Source: JBKQHQ01 sp052148715
GTDB lineage: Bacteria; Pseudomonadota; Alphaproteobacteria; Rhizobiales; Xanthobacteraceae
NCBI GenBank assembly: GCA_052148715.1
Contig: JBKQHQ010000173.1
Coordinates: forward strand, 1-48,362
DNA length: 48,362 nucleotides
Direction: 5' to 3'
The notes under the pieces were generated by a model, which worked only from the letters and a program-made list of their open reading frames with translations, was not told the DNA's origin and made no database searches. Of this stretch, positions 41,372 through 48,362 are shown in pieces (position 1 is the first letter of the stretch; every line of letters starts with the position of its first letter). The position numbers were made by a program, and so were the translations under genes.

Positions 41372-42165
41372 GAAACGGTAACTCCGTTCGATTCGACAGG
41401 GACTTCGATCTGCCAGTAGCTTCTTCGCACTTCCGGGTGCCGCAGGCATTCATCACACGCGCCGTCGGCGATCACTCGGCCCTCATGCATGACGGTAAGC
41501 CGCTGCAGGAAGTCCTGAACGTGGGAGATCTTGTGCTCGACGATCAGGATGGTCTGCCGGCCTACACGCCGGCGCAGCACTTCTAAAACCCTCTGGATCT
41601 CGGACTCGGCAAGCCCCGCAAGCGGTTCGTCGAACATCAGCACCTTCGGCTCGGCCAGGATCGCCATGGCAATCTCCAGGCGCCGCTTTTCGCCCAGGCT
41701 GAGATTCCTGACCTGCCTGTCGCGCACATCCTGCAGGTCGAAGGTCTCCAGCATCCCGACAATCTTCTCTTCGCCGTGTTGTCCCTTGCAAGTGTTGAGG
41801 AACAGCTGGAGCAGAGACGGCTTTCTGTGCGCTCTGAAGAAGGAAAGAACCAGGTTGTCGATCACGCTCAGGTTGTCGAAAGTAGAGGTCAGCTGGAACG
41901 TGCGCATCATTCCCCTGGCAACCCGCTGCTGCGGCGTCAGACGCGTAATGTTTTTCCCCTGGTAAAAGATGGTTCCTTCGTCGGGCGGGTAATATCCGGT
42001 CAGAAGATTGAAGAACACGCTCTTGCCAGCTCCGTTGGACCCGATGATGCCGGCGACCTCATTCTCGCGCAGCAGATAATTGACGTGGTCGACCGCAACC
42101 ACTCCGCCGAAGCGCTTCGTGACCGACTCCGTCCTGATGATCTCGGGGCGCGCATCCGTAGTCAC
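41368..42165 (-). CDS. ABC transporter ATPase (LivG-like)
   Basis: 265 aa. Walker A GSNGAGKSVFFNLLTGYYPP, signature LSLGEKRRLEIAMAI, Walker B VLMFDEPLAGL and the LivG-type extended C-terminal region. GTG 42165 is taken as the start because GAAGAAGGG is well spaced before it; the open frame extends to a GTG at 42201. A strong UUCG-loop hairpin lies between this gene and the binding-protein gene and probably lowers its expression relative to that gene. Confidence 0.9.
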   Translation of the reverse strand: MTTDARPEIIRTESVTKRFGGVVAVDHVNYLLRENEVAGIIGSNGAGKSVFFNLLTGYYPPDEGTIFYQGKNITRLTPQQRVARGMMRTFQLTSTFDNLSVIDNLVLSFFRAHRKPSLLQLFLNTCKGQHGEEKIVGMLETFDLQDVRDRQVRNLSLGEKRRLEIAMAILAEPKVLMFDEPLAGLAESEIQRVLEVLRRRVGRQTILIVEHKISHVQDFLQRLTVMHEGRVIADGACDECLRHPEVRRSYWQIEVPVESNGVTVS

Positions 42166-42229
42166 GTTCGACCCTTCTTCGCCTCCACCCCGCGCACGCA
42201 CGATGGCGCGCGTCGGGGTGCTGTGTCAC

Positions 42230-42252
42230 GTGCCCGCCCGAAGGGCGGGCAC
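42230..42252 (-). terminator. UUCG-tetraloop hairpin between binding-protein and LivG genes
   Basis: GTGCCCGCCC and its exact complement flank three bases; on the transcribed strand the loop reads C-UUCG-G, the extra-stable tetraloop, closing a 9-bp GC-rich stem. There is no T-run after it. Such hairpins after a periplasmic binding-protein gene typically stabilise the upstream mRNA or partly stop transcription, giving more binding protein than ATPase. Confidence 0.75.
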
Positions 42253-42275
42253 TCGGCTGGAGCGGATGTGTGGCT

Positions 42276-43520
42276 TCAGTAGCCGAGGGAGCGGAGCGTC
42301 GGCAGTACTGCCTCGCCCCCCAGCGAGCCCATGACCGTGAACAGATCCCACTCATTCTTCTGTTCGCCGGGACCTTTGCCTTTCACCAGGAAGGCGGCAT
42401 ACTTGAAGACTGCCGAGTGGTCCTGACGCCATTTTGCAGGACCCTTGACGCTGTTGAACTCGCCATTATTCGCCAACAGCGCCGCCGACACCTTTTGCGG
42501 ATCGAGGGATTTCGCAGCTTCGAACCCCCTGAACATTTCCATGTAGGCGATATAGGCGATCGCCGCATAGGAATCAGGAGGGGTTTGGTATTTGGCGCGG
42601 TACAGGTCGGTGAATTCCTGCGCGCTCTTGGCCACCTCTTTGTCTTCGAACCCGCTCAGGTCATAGTAGAAATAGTGCATCGCATAGACGCCCTGGAGGG
42701 CCTCCGGCGGAAGGCCTTTCGCGACCACGTTGGTGATGAAGCCGTTGAAGATGGTCATTTCCTTGCCGAGGCCCATTTGGTGGACCTGTTTCAGGAGCGC
42801 GACCGCATCGGCGGCGAATTGAGCGGCAATGAAGACATCCGGCTTCGCGGCCAGGACCTTCTGCAGGATCGTGGTGAAATCGTTGGTGCCGAGCGACACC
42901 TCGTCATAGCCGACAATCTCGCCGCCATATTCCTTCGCGGCGGCATAGACGCCGTCACGCATATCCCAACCCCAGCTGTCGGCGCGAGCCAGGAAAAAAA
43001 TGCGCTTTTTGCCCAGCGTCTTGATGGCCGACTGGCCGCTCATATATCCGACCGTCCAGGGGCTGTACGCGGTGGCAAAAGTGGAGTCGGCGATCTTGCC
43101 CTTCTCAAAGGCTTCCTTCGCCATGACGCATACTGGGAAGTAGGGCATCGGTTCCTTTGAAACCATCGCATTCAGCGCATAGGCGAGTGGGGCCCAGGTC
43201 TGACCGCCGACGCCCTTGACCCCTTGCGAAACCATGTACCGGTAGCGTCGGACGCCGACATCGAGCTTGGCTTCGTCATCGTCGACGGTGCCTTCCACCG
43301 TCACCTTTCCCCACGGCATGTCGAGCCCGCCGCGCTTGTTGATCACGTCGACCGCGAGCTGGGCCCCCTGCTTCTGGGTTTCTGCCACTGCGGCGAACGT
43401 CCCGGTGAGCGGGAGCAGGATGCCTACCTTGATACTACTAGGATCGGCCGCCCGCGCGTCGTCGTGACCCAGAATGCCACAGACCGTTGATATCGCCAGC
43501 AAAGCCCACAATCGTCTCAT
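42276..43520 (-). CDS. Periplasmic substrate-binding protein (Leu/Ile/Val-type)
   Basis: 414 aa. Signal peptide MRRLWALLAISTVCGILGHD with cleavage near ARA-ADP, then a type I periplasmic binding fold: IKVGILLPLTGTFAAVAETQ, GAQLAVDVINKRGGLD, and a long C-terminal lobe (PDSYAAIAYIAYMEMFRGFE). Binding proteins of this fold take amino acids, amides, urea or aromatic acids; the ligand cannot be named here. ATG 43520 follows AAGGGAG; the frame to 43574 lacks a ribosome site. First gene of the transporter operon, which lies next to a molybdenum hydroxylase and a synthase-like enzyme, suggesting uptake of that pathway's substrate. Confidence 0.9.
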   Translation of the reverse strand: MRRLWALLAISTVCGILGHDDARAADPSSIKVGILLPLTGTFAAVAETQKQGAQLAVDVINKRGGLDMPWGKVTVEGTVDDDEAKLDVGVRRYRYMVSQGVKGVGGQTWAPLAYALNAMVSKEPMPYFPVCVMAKEAFEKGKIADSTFATAYSPWTVGYMSGQSAIKTLGKKRIFFLARADSWGWDMRDGVYAAAKEYGGEIVGYDEVSLGTNDFTTILQKVLAAKPDVFIAAQFAADAVALLKQVHQMGLGKEMTIFNGFITNVVAKGLPPEALQGVYAMHYFYYDLSGFEDKEVAKSAQEFTDLYRAKYQTPPDSYAAIAYIAYMEMFRGFEAAKSLDPQKVSAALLANNGEFNSVKGPAKWRQDHSAVFKYAAFLVKGKGPGEQKNEWDLFTVMGSLGGEAVLPTLRSLGY

Positions 43521-43755
43521 CTTTCGCTCCCTTGTAGTTGCCCGGACAGTCACACGCGTTCGCTTCAACGGCATGTTGGACGGTCCTCGATGTTGTTAGC
43601 GACTGCCGCACGTATAACCGCCAAGCCGCGACGCCTTATGAGGGACTCCTCCCCCCAGCGTTCGAAACCCAGCCATATGGTTGCGAGGATACTGGCTGCG
43701 TTTCATCCGGCGTCCTCGCAAAATAAATGGTAAACACACCGATGCCCCGAATGAC

Positions 43756-43769
43756 ATGATCTAGATCAA
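43756..43769. promoter_or_regulatory. Near-consensus FixK box in the transporter promoter region
   Basis: ATGATCTAGATCAA has a single mismatch in the first base; the core TGATCTAGATCA is a 12-bp perfect palindrome. It is 242 bp from the binding-protein ATG (43520), farther than the other boxes, so the assignment is weak unless the leader is long. Confidence 0.45.
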
Positions 43770-43999
43770 GACAGCTCACCCGCATTCGAAACAGCGCCCA
43801 AGCTGTCGCTGCTACGCAGGCGCGAGCACAAACCAACCCAAACAGCGTGGTCGCATTCACCGTCGGCTCGCGCCCTAAGCCGCGTTTCGGATTCATGCCT
43901 GGTTCCGCTCTCGCTGCAGCCGTTGCGAGGGCAGATCAACCGGCGGCAAGCCTCGGTCGGCGCCTAACGGATGGCAGCTGCGATTGAGCTCCGTCGCAG

Positions 44000-44013
44000 T
44001 TGATATAGGTCAA
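44000..44013. promoter_or_regulatory. FixK/FNR box upstream of the synthase-like gene
   Basis: TTGATATAGGTCAA fits TTGA-N6-TCAA, centred 85 bp upstream of ATG 44092 (plus). Confidence 0.7.
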
Positions 44014-44091
44014 CAACCGGTAACGCGCGGCCTGATATCGGAATCATCGACGATTTCGTTTCATGCGATCTGGCGCCGAAGGGAGCACACA

Positions 44092-45324
44092 ATGGCCAAT
44101 CAGCCCTGGAAAACCGACAATTGGTTCGTGAGCGAGTGGAACTACGCGGACGAAGTGTGCAAGGACTTCAAATTCGCCAAGAACATCAAGGTGCACGACG
44201 TCACCCTACGGGATGGCGAACAGCAAACCGGCGTCATTCTGACCAAGGACGAGAAGATTCGCATCGCAGAAGGGCTGGCCGAGGCCGGTGTGCACCGCAT
44301 CGAGGCTGGCATGCCGGCCGTTTCCCCATCCGACAACGAAGCCATAAAGGAGATCGTGAAACGGAAGCTCGGACCGCAGATCTTCTCATTTGCGCGCTGC
44401 ATTAAAGAGGATGTCCAACGCACGATCGATACCGGCGTCAGCGGCGTGGTGATGGAGATCCCATCCAGCAAACATCTCATCGAGCTCGGCTATCGGTGGC
44501 CAATGGAGAAGGCGATCGAGACTTCAATCGAGGCTACCAAGTTTGCGCATGACAACGGGCTCGAAGTCGTCTTCTTCCCGATCGACTTTTCACGCGGCGA
44601 AATGAAGTGGGTGCTGGATTTGATCGAGCGCGTCGGCAAGGAGGGGCACATGGATGCACTGGCCCTGGTCGACACCTTCGGGGTCGTCTCGCCTCACGCC
44701 ATGCAGTACTTCGTGCGCCAGGTCAAAGCGCGCATCAACAAGCGCCTCGAGGCGCACTTCCATCAGGACTTCGGCATGGGGGTGGCAAATACCATCATGG
44801 CGCTCGCCGAAGGCGTGGAGGTGATGCACACGACCGTGCTCGGCATCGGCGAGCGGTCCGGCAATACCCCAATGGAAGAAACCGTCATGGCGTTGTTGAC
44901 GATGTACGGTGTGGACATCGGGCTCGATTACACCAAACTGACTCCGCTCGCCAACCTGGTGCAGCAACTGACCGGCGTCGTCGTCCCTACCAACAAGCCT
45001 ATCGTCGGCAGCTCGCTATACCAGATCCAATCCGGAATCATTGCCAGTTGGTTCAAGAATTGCGGCGAGAAATTCGCAACCGAGGTGTTCCCCTTCCGTT
45101 GGGGTGTCGTCGGGCAGCCGCCCGCCAAAGTGGTGATGGGCAAAGGCAGCGGCGTCGATTCGGTCTATATTTGGCTTCAGCAGATCGGCATGCAGGCATC
45201 GGACGAGGACGCCCTCAAAATACTGGCGGCGGTCAAGAGCCAGTCGCTGAAGACCAAGAAGCTGTTGACCGAAGCCGAGTTCCGCCAGATTGCCAAAACG
45301 GTCGTCGGCCGATACGCGGCATAG
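44092..45324 (+). CDS. 2-isopropylmalate/homocitrate synthase-like (DRE-TIM) enzyme
   Basis: 410 aa, a DRE-TIM metallolyase barrel that condenses or cleaves acyl-CoA and 2-oxoacids. The N-terminal metal/substrate motif is VHDVTLRDGEQQTG (Arg40-Asp41) and the second metal motif is AHFHQDFGMGVAN (His222, His224); GERSGNTPMEETVMALL follows as in isopropylmalate synthase (G.GER.GN). There is no C-terminal LeuA regulatory domain, so it is not an allosteric LeuA. Exact reaction is unknown; homocitrate, re-citrate or 2-alkylmalate chemistry are options. ATG 44092 after GGGAG; a frame to 43984 would contain the FixK box. Confidence 0.82.
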   Translation: MANQPWKTDNWFVSEWNYADEVCKDFKFAKNIKVHDVTLRDGEQQTGVILTKDEKIRIAEGLAEAGVHRIEAGMPAVSPSDNEAIKEIVKRKLGPQIFSFARCIKEDVQRTIDTGVSGVVMEIPSSKHLIELGYRWPMEKAIETSIEATKFAHDNGLEVVFFPIDFSRGEMKWVLDLIERVGKEGHMDALALVDTFGVVSPHAMQYFVRQVKARINKRLEAHFHQDFGMGVANTIMALAEGVEVMHTTVLGIGERSGNTPMEETVMALLTMYGVDIGLDYTKLTPLANLVQQLTGVVVPTNKPIVGSSLYQIQSGIIASWFKNCGEKFATEVFPFRWGVVGQPPAKVVMGKGSGVDSVYIWLQQIGMQASDEDALKILAAVKSQSLKTKKLLTEAEFRQIAKTVVGRYAA

Positions 45325-45493
45325 CGCTGGAGCGGTGAGGCCGGCAAGGCGCCGGAACGGGCCAGGAGCGGAAACGAGTCACGTGCTAGACCGAGTTCCG
45401 CCTTGGCGCAGTGCATCGTGCAGCGTCGTGGACCAACGATAAATTCACGCCAGCAGCCCGTCAGCACGGCGGGACACCACAGGGAGAATCGGA

Positions 45494-46483
45494 GTGGCAG
45501 AGAAAGCGAAGGTCGTCCTCACCGATTACGTATGGGAGTCGCTCGACGTCGAGAAAAAGACGCTTGAGGGACTTGCCGAGCTGATCCCCCTCAAGACGAA
45601 TACGCCGGAAGAGTTCCTGCCGCATGTTGGCGATTGCGATGCCCTGCTCAATACCTATGCCGGGCCGATCACAGCGGACGTGATGGCGCGAATGCCGAAC
45701 TGCAAGATTATTGCCCGCTACGGGATCGGTGTGGACACGATCGATCTCGAAGCCGCCACCAAGGCGGGCATCATCGTCACCAACAATCCCGCCTACTGCA
45801 TCGAGGAGGTGGCGGAGCACACGATGGCTCTGCTGCTCGCCTGCGCCCGCAAGGTCGCCTTCTACGATCGGCTTGTCCGAGCCGGCAAGTGGGTTCTGCC
45901 GCCAGGAAAACCGATGTTTCGCATGGTGGGCAGCACATTGGGGCTGGTCGGCTTCGGCCACATCAGCCGGCAAGTGGCGGCGAGGGCCGCAGCCTTCGGC
46001 ATGCGCGTGCTGTTCTTTGATCCTTTCGTCGAGGAGGGACAACACGGCACCAAAGCCAAGAAGGTGGATTTGCCCGAGCTGTTGATGGGAGCGGACTTCG
46101 TCTCGCTGCATCCGCCGCTTCTCCCGCAAACCCGCAAGATGATCAACGACGAGGCGCTGCGGCGGATGAAGCCGACAGCCTTCCTCGTAAACTGCGCACG
46201 CGGGCCGATCGTGGATACCGACGCGCTGGTGCGAGCGCTGGACGCAAAAGCCATCGCCGGCTGTGCGCTCGACACCGTCGATCCGGAACCGCTTCCCGAT
46301 TCGCATCCGCTGCGGGGCAGAGAGAACGTCATCATTACTCCCCACGCCGCATGGTACAGCGAGCAAGCCATGGTGGGACTGCAGGCCGGGGCGCCGAGCG
46401 AGGTGCGCCGGGTTCTGTCCGGTCAATGGCCGGTCAACGTCGTGAACCCGGCCGTGAAGGGCAAGAGCCGCGCCGGTCTCTAG
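45494..46483 (+). CDS. D-2-hydroxyacid dehydrogenase, NAD-dependent
   Basis: 329 aa. The NAD-binding Rossmann motif is GLVGFGHISRQVAARAAAFG; catalytic Arg lies in NCARGPIVDTD, Glu in DTVDPEPLPDSHPL and His in ITPHAAWYSE. This is the C-terminal dehydrogenase family (phosphoglycerate/glycerate/lactate type), lacking the ACT domain of SerA, so it likely reduces or oxidises a catabolic 2-hydroxyacid. It starts with GTG after AGGGAGAA. It follows the synthase-like gene by 170 bp and precedes a dicarboxylate transporter. Confidence 0.9.
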   Translation: MAEKAKVVLTDYVWESLDVEKKTLEGLAELIPLKTNTPEEFLPHVGDCDALLNTYAGPITADVMARMPNCKIIARYGIGVDTIDLEAATKAGIIVTNNPAYCIEEVAEHTMALLLACARKVAFYDRLVRAGKWVLPPGKPMFRMVGSTLGLVGFGHISRQVAARAAAFGMRVLFFDPFVEEGQHGTKAKKVDLPELLMGADFVSLHPPLLPQTRKMINDEALRRMKPTAFLVNCARGPIVDTDALVRALDAKAIAGCALDTVDPEPLPDSHPLRGRENVIITPHAAWYSEQAMVGLQAGAPSEVRRVLSGQWPVNVVNPAVKGKSRAGL

Positions 46484-46541
46484 GGGCTGCCGAACGGATT
46501 TATCCCGCCCGATTCCATCGCGCCTCATCGTTGCGCACCGT

Positions 46542-46555
46542 TTGAGCAGGATCAA
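46542..46555. promoter_or_regulatory. FixK-type box upstream of the DASS transporter
   Basis: TTGAGCAGGATCAA fits TTGA-N6-TCAA, centred 63 bp upstream of ATG 46612 (plus). Confidence 0.65.
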
Positions 46556-46611
46556 AGCGCGCGGGGTTCAGTCCTTCCATTCTGTTGCAGTTTCCTTCGG
46601 GGAGGCGACCG

Positions 46612-48132
46612 ATGGCCGCGCACGCGCCAGACATTGTTGAGACTGGACGTTTTGAGGTGTCGGGGGGGCGGAGAACAGACCTTGAAAAGGCCGTGAAGGC
46701 CATCGCGCCTATTGCGGTCACCGGCGTGCTCGCGCTACTGCCTTCACCCCCGGGATTGGCGCAATTTGCTTGGTATTATTTCGCTATCTTTGTTGGCGTA
46801 ATTGTCGGCCTGATGCTTGAGCCGCTGCCGGGCGGCGCTGTCGGACTGATCGGCGTTACCACTGTTACGGCGCTTGCGCAGTTTGTGCTCTACAGCCCGG
46901 TGGACTTGGCCCGGCCGGGCTTCAGTCCGGCAGATGCCGCGCTTGGTTGGGCATTGTCGGGATTCTCCAATGCAACCGTGTGGCTGATTTTTGCGGCGTT
47001 CATGTTTGCGCTCGGCTATGAGAAGACTGGGCTCGGTAAACGCATCGCGCTGTCGCTGGTCAAGCTCATGGGGCGCAGGACCCTAATGCTCGGCTACGCG
47101 GTGGTAATCGCCGACGCAGTGCTTGCGCCGTTTACGCCGTCCAACACGGCACGCAGCGGCGGTACGATCTATCCGGTCATCCGCCATCTGCCCGGATTGT
47201 ATCAGTCGAATCCGAATGACCCATCGGCGCGCAAGATTGGCTCCTATATCATGTGGGTTGCGATCGCCGCGACCTGCATCACCAGTTCATTGTTCTTGAC
47301 AGCGCTTGCACCCAATCTGCTTGCTGCTGAACTCGTGAAAAGAATTGCAAACGTCGAATTTGGTTGGCTGCAATGGCTCGTCGCCTTTGCGCCTGTAGGG
47401 ATCGTTCTCCTGATCGCCGTTCCGTTGTTGACATACTGGCTCTATCCGCCGGAGATCAGGGAAGGTGAAGACGTGCCGAAATGGGCAGCCCAGGAGCTTG
47501 CCAAGCTGGGCGGGCTGACACTGCGTGAAATGATGGTGGGCGTGCTCGTGCTGATCGCGCTCGCGCTGTGGATATTTGGCGGCCGCTACATCAATGCGAC
47601 GACCGTGGCATTGGTCGTAATCGCACTTATGCTGGTGGCCAGGATCTTCACCTGGGAGGACATGCTCAAAGACTTATCGGCATGGAATACGCTTGCATGG
47701 TTTGCGACCTTGGTCGCACTTGCCGATGGCCTCAACCGGGTCGGCTTCGTCAAGTGGTTCGCCGAAACGATTGCGCATCAAATCACCGGCGTATCGCCGA
47801 CCGCCGCCATGCTGATCTTGGTCGCGGTGTTTTTCGTGTCGCACTACATGTTCGCGAGCATTACCGCTCACGTGACTGCGGCGCTACCCGTCATGCTCGC
47901 GGTCGGCGCGACGATTCCGGGGATGCCGATGAAGCAATACGCGTTGCTCCTGTGCTTGACGCTCGGGATCATGGGCATCATTTCGCCGTATGGAGCGGGT
48001 CCGAGCCCGGTCTATTACGGCAGCGGCTACTTGCCGTCGGGCGAGTACTGGAGGTTGGGAGCGATTTTCGGCCTGATCTTCTTCGGCGTGTTCTTGATCG
48101 TGGGGGTGCCCTGGGTGTTCGCCATTGGGTAA
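46612..48132 (+). CDS. DASS/SLC13-family anion transporter (dicarboxylate-type)
   Basis: 506 aa with about twelve membrane segments. The DASS signature Ser-Asn-Thr occurs in APFTPSNTARSGGTIYP, and the second hairpin motif in FASITAHVTAALPVMLA. The family carries di- and tricarboxylates such as succinate, malate, citrate or 2-oxoglutarate, either with Na+ or by exchange. A 30-residue soluble N-terminal stretch precedes the first helix. ATG 46612 follows GGGGAGG. FixK-type box 63 bp upstream. It would import or export the C4/C5 acids produced or used by the preceding enzymes. Confidence 0.92.
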   Translation: MAAHAPDIVETGRFEVSGGRRTDLEKAVKAIAPIAVTGVLALLPSPPGLAQFAWYYFAIFVGVIVGLMLEPLPGGAVGLIGVTTVTALAQFVLYSPVDLARPGFSPADAALGWALSGFSNATVWLIFAAFMFALGYEKTGLGKRIALSLVKLMGRRTLMLGYAVVIADAVLAPFTPSNTARSGGTIYPVIRHLPGLYQSNPNDPSARKIGSYIMWVAIAATCITSSLFLTALAPNLLAAELVKRIANVEFGWLQWLVAFAPVGIVLLIAVPLLTYWLYPPEIREGEDVPKWAAQELAKLGGLTLREMMVGVLVLIALALWIFGGRYINATTVALVVIALMLVARIFTWEDMLKDLSAWNTLAWFATLVALADGLNRVGFVKWFAETIAHQITGVSPTAAMLILVAVFFVSHYMFASITAHVTAALPVMLAVGATIPGMPMKQYALLLCLTLGIMGIISPYGAGPSPVYYGSGYLPSGEYWRLGAIFGLIFFGVFLIVGVPWVFAIG

Positions 48133-48362
48133 GCCCTATTGCCTTCGATCCGGCGGACGAAGCGTCGCCGGGCGGGCTGCCGTGGAACTCTCCGCCGGGC
48201 GCAAGCATGCGGTCTCGACCAGGCGAAGAATCTTTAGCTTCATCGCGAAGTCGTGTGGGTTATTTTTTGTCAATTTCGATCAATGCCCTTTGTTGTTTCT
48301 GCTACTGTTGAGGCTGTGGGCATGTGGGCAACGCTTGCGTTGTCCAAGCGAAGCGGCATGAC

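Larger units (their letters stand above)
43521..44091. other. Divergent intergenic region with two FixK-type boxes
   Basis: About 570 bp between the transporter operon (minus) and the synthase-like gene (plus). Open frames here have no ribosome site or recognisable product. It contains a near-consensus box at 43756 and a consensus box at 44000. Confidence 0.6.

Noticed and set aside
48270..48283. TCAATTTCGATCAA near the window end
   Set aside because: Only one half-site fits; the first half is TCAA rather than TTGA, so it is not counted as a box.
1..48362. CRISPR array, tRNA/rRNA, IS element or prophage
   Set aside because: I saw no direct-repeat array, no tRNA-like cloverleaf, no transposase or integrase motifs and no phage structural proteins; without a tRNA or repeat search this is a visual judgement only.

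Overview
The window is about 61-62% GC by eye and looks like an alphaproteobacterium, probably of the Hyphomicrobiales (Bradyrhizobium/Rhodopseudomonas-like). The grounds are a FixK-type Crp/Fnr regulator, class I PHA synthase with a phasin, a DRE-TIM metallolyase, DUF3775 and ChaB-like small proteins, and a PaoABC-like molybdoenzyme. No species can be assigned. I saw no rRNA, tRNA, CRISPR array, transposase or phage gene.

The unifying signal is regulatory. Seventeen intergenic sites fit the FixK/FNR box TTG(A/C)-N6-(T/G)CAA (16 exactly, one with a single mismatch). They sit in front of nearly every transcription unit, mostly 40-130 bp from the start codon. The window also encodes a FixK-like regulator (25364-26050) whose recognition helix carries the E..SR residues that read such boxes in FNR. 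I read the whole window as one low-oxygen or energy-limitation regulon island.

Region 1 (1-10.6 kb): Hsp20; a Lon-like protease whose last ~63 codons are in another frame; UspA-like and small membrane proteins; CHAD protein; ornithine decarboxylase; PRPP synthetase-like protein; APH-fold kinase; exported nitroreductase. Region 2 (10.8-15.8 kb): Tat-exported PaoABC-like aldehyde oxidoreductase and a triple-BON protein. Region 3 (15.9-24.4 kb): phasin, small conserved proteins, ChaB, DUF3775, a hydrolase/phosphoribosyltransferase/HPF-cold-shock operon, a PhaC-like protein, PhaC, a UspA protein and a 35-residue membrane protein. Region 4 (24.6-29.1 kb): fixK with a CBS-BON protein, and a metallophosphatase with a Ser/Thr kinase-UspA fusion.

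Region 5 (29.3-34.6 kb) is a tightly overlapping operon: acetyl-CoA synthetase, pyruvate dehydrogenase E1alpha, E1beta and E2, and an acyl carrier protein, with no E3. Region 6 (34.9-48.1 kb) is catabolic: a four-subunit molybdenum hydroxylase whose large subunit is split into two overlapping genes (gene order F-S-L-M as in Eubacterium barkeri nicotinate dehydrogenase), a branched-chain-amino-acid-type ABC transporter, an isopropylmalate-synthase-like enzyme, a D-2-hydroxyacid dehydrogenase and a DASS dicarboxylate transporter.

Together the genes would protect proteins (Hsp20, Lon-like), silence ribosomes (HPF-CSD), store carbon (PhaC, phasin), route acetate/pyruvate to acetyl-CoA and take up an unknown substrate when oxygen falls. 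This physiological reading is inference; the gene calls and boxes are read directly from the sequence.
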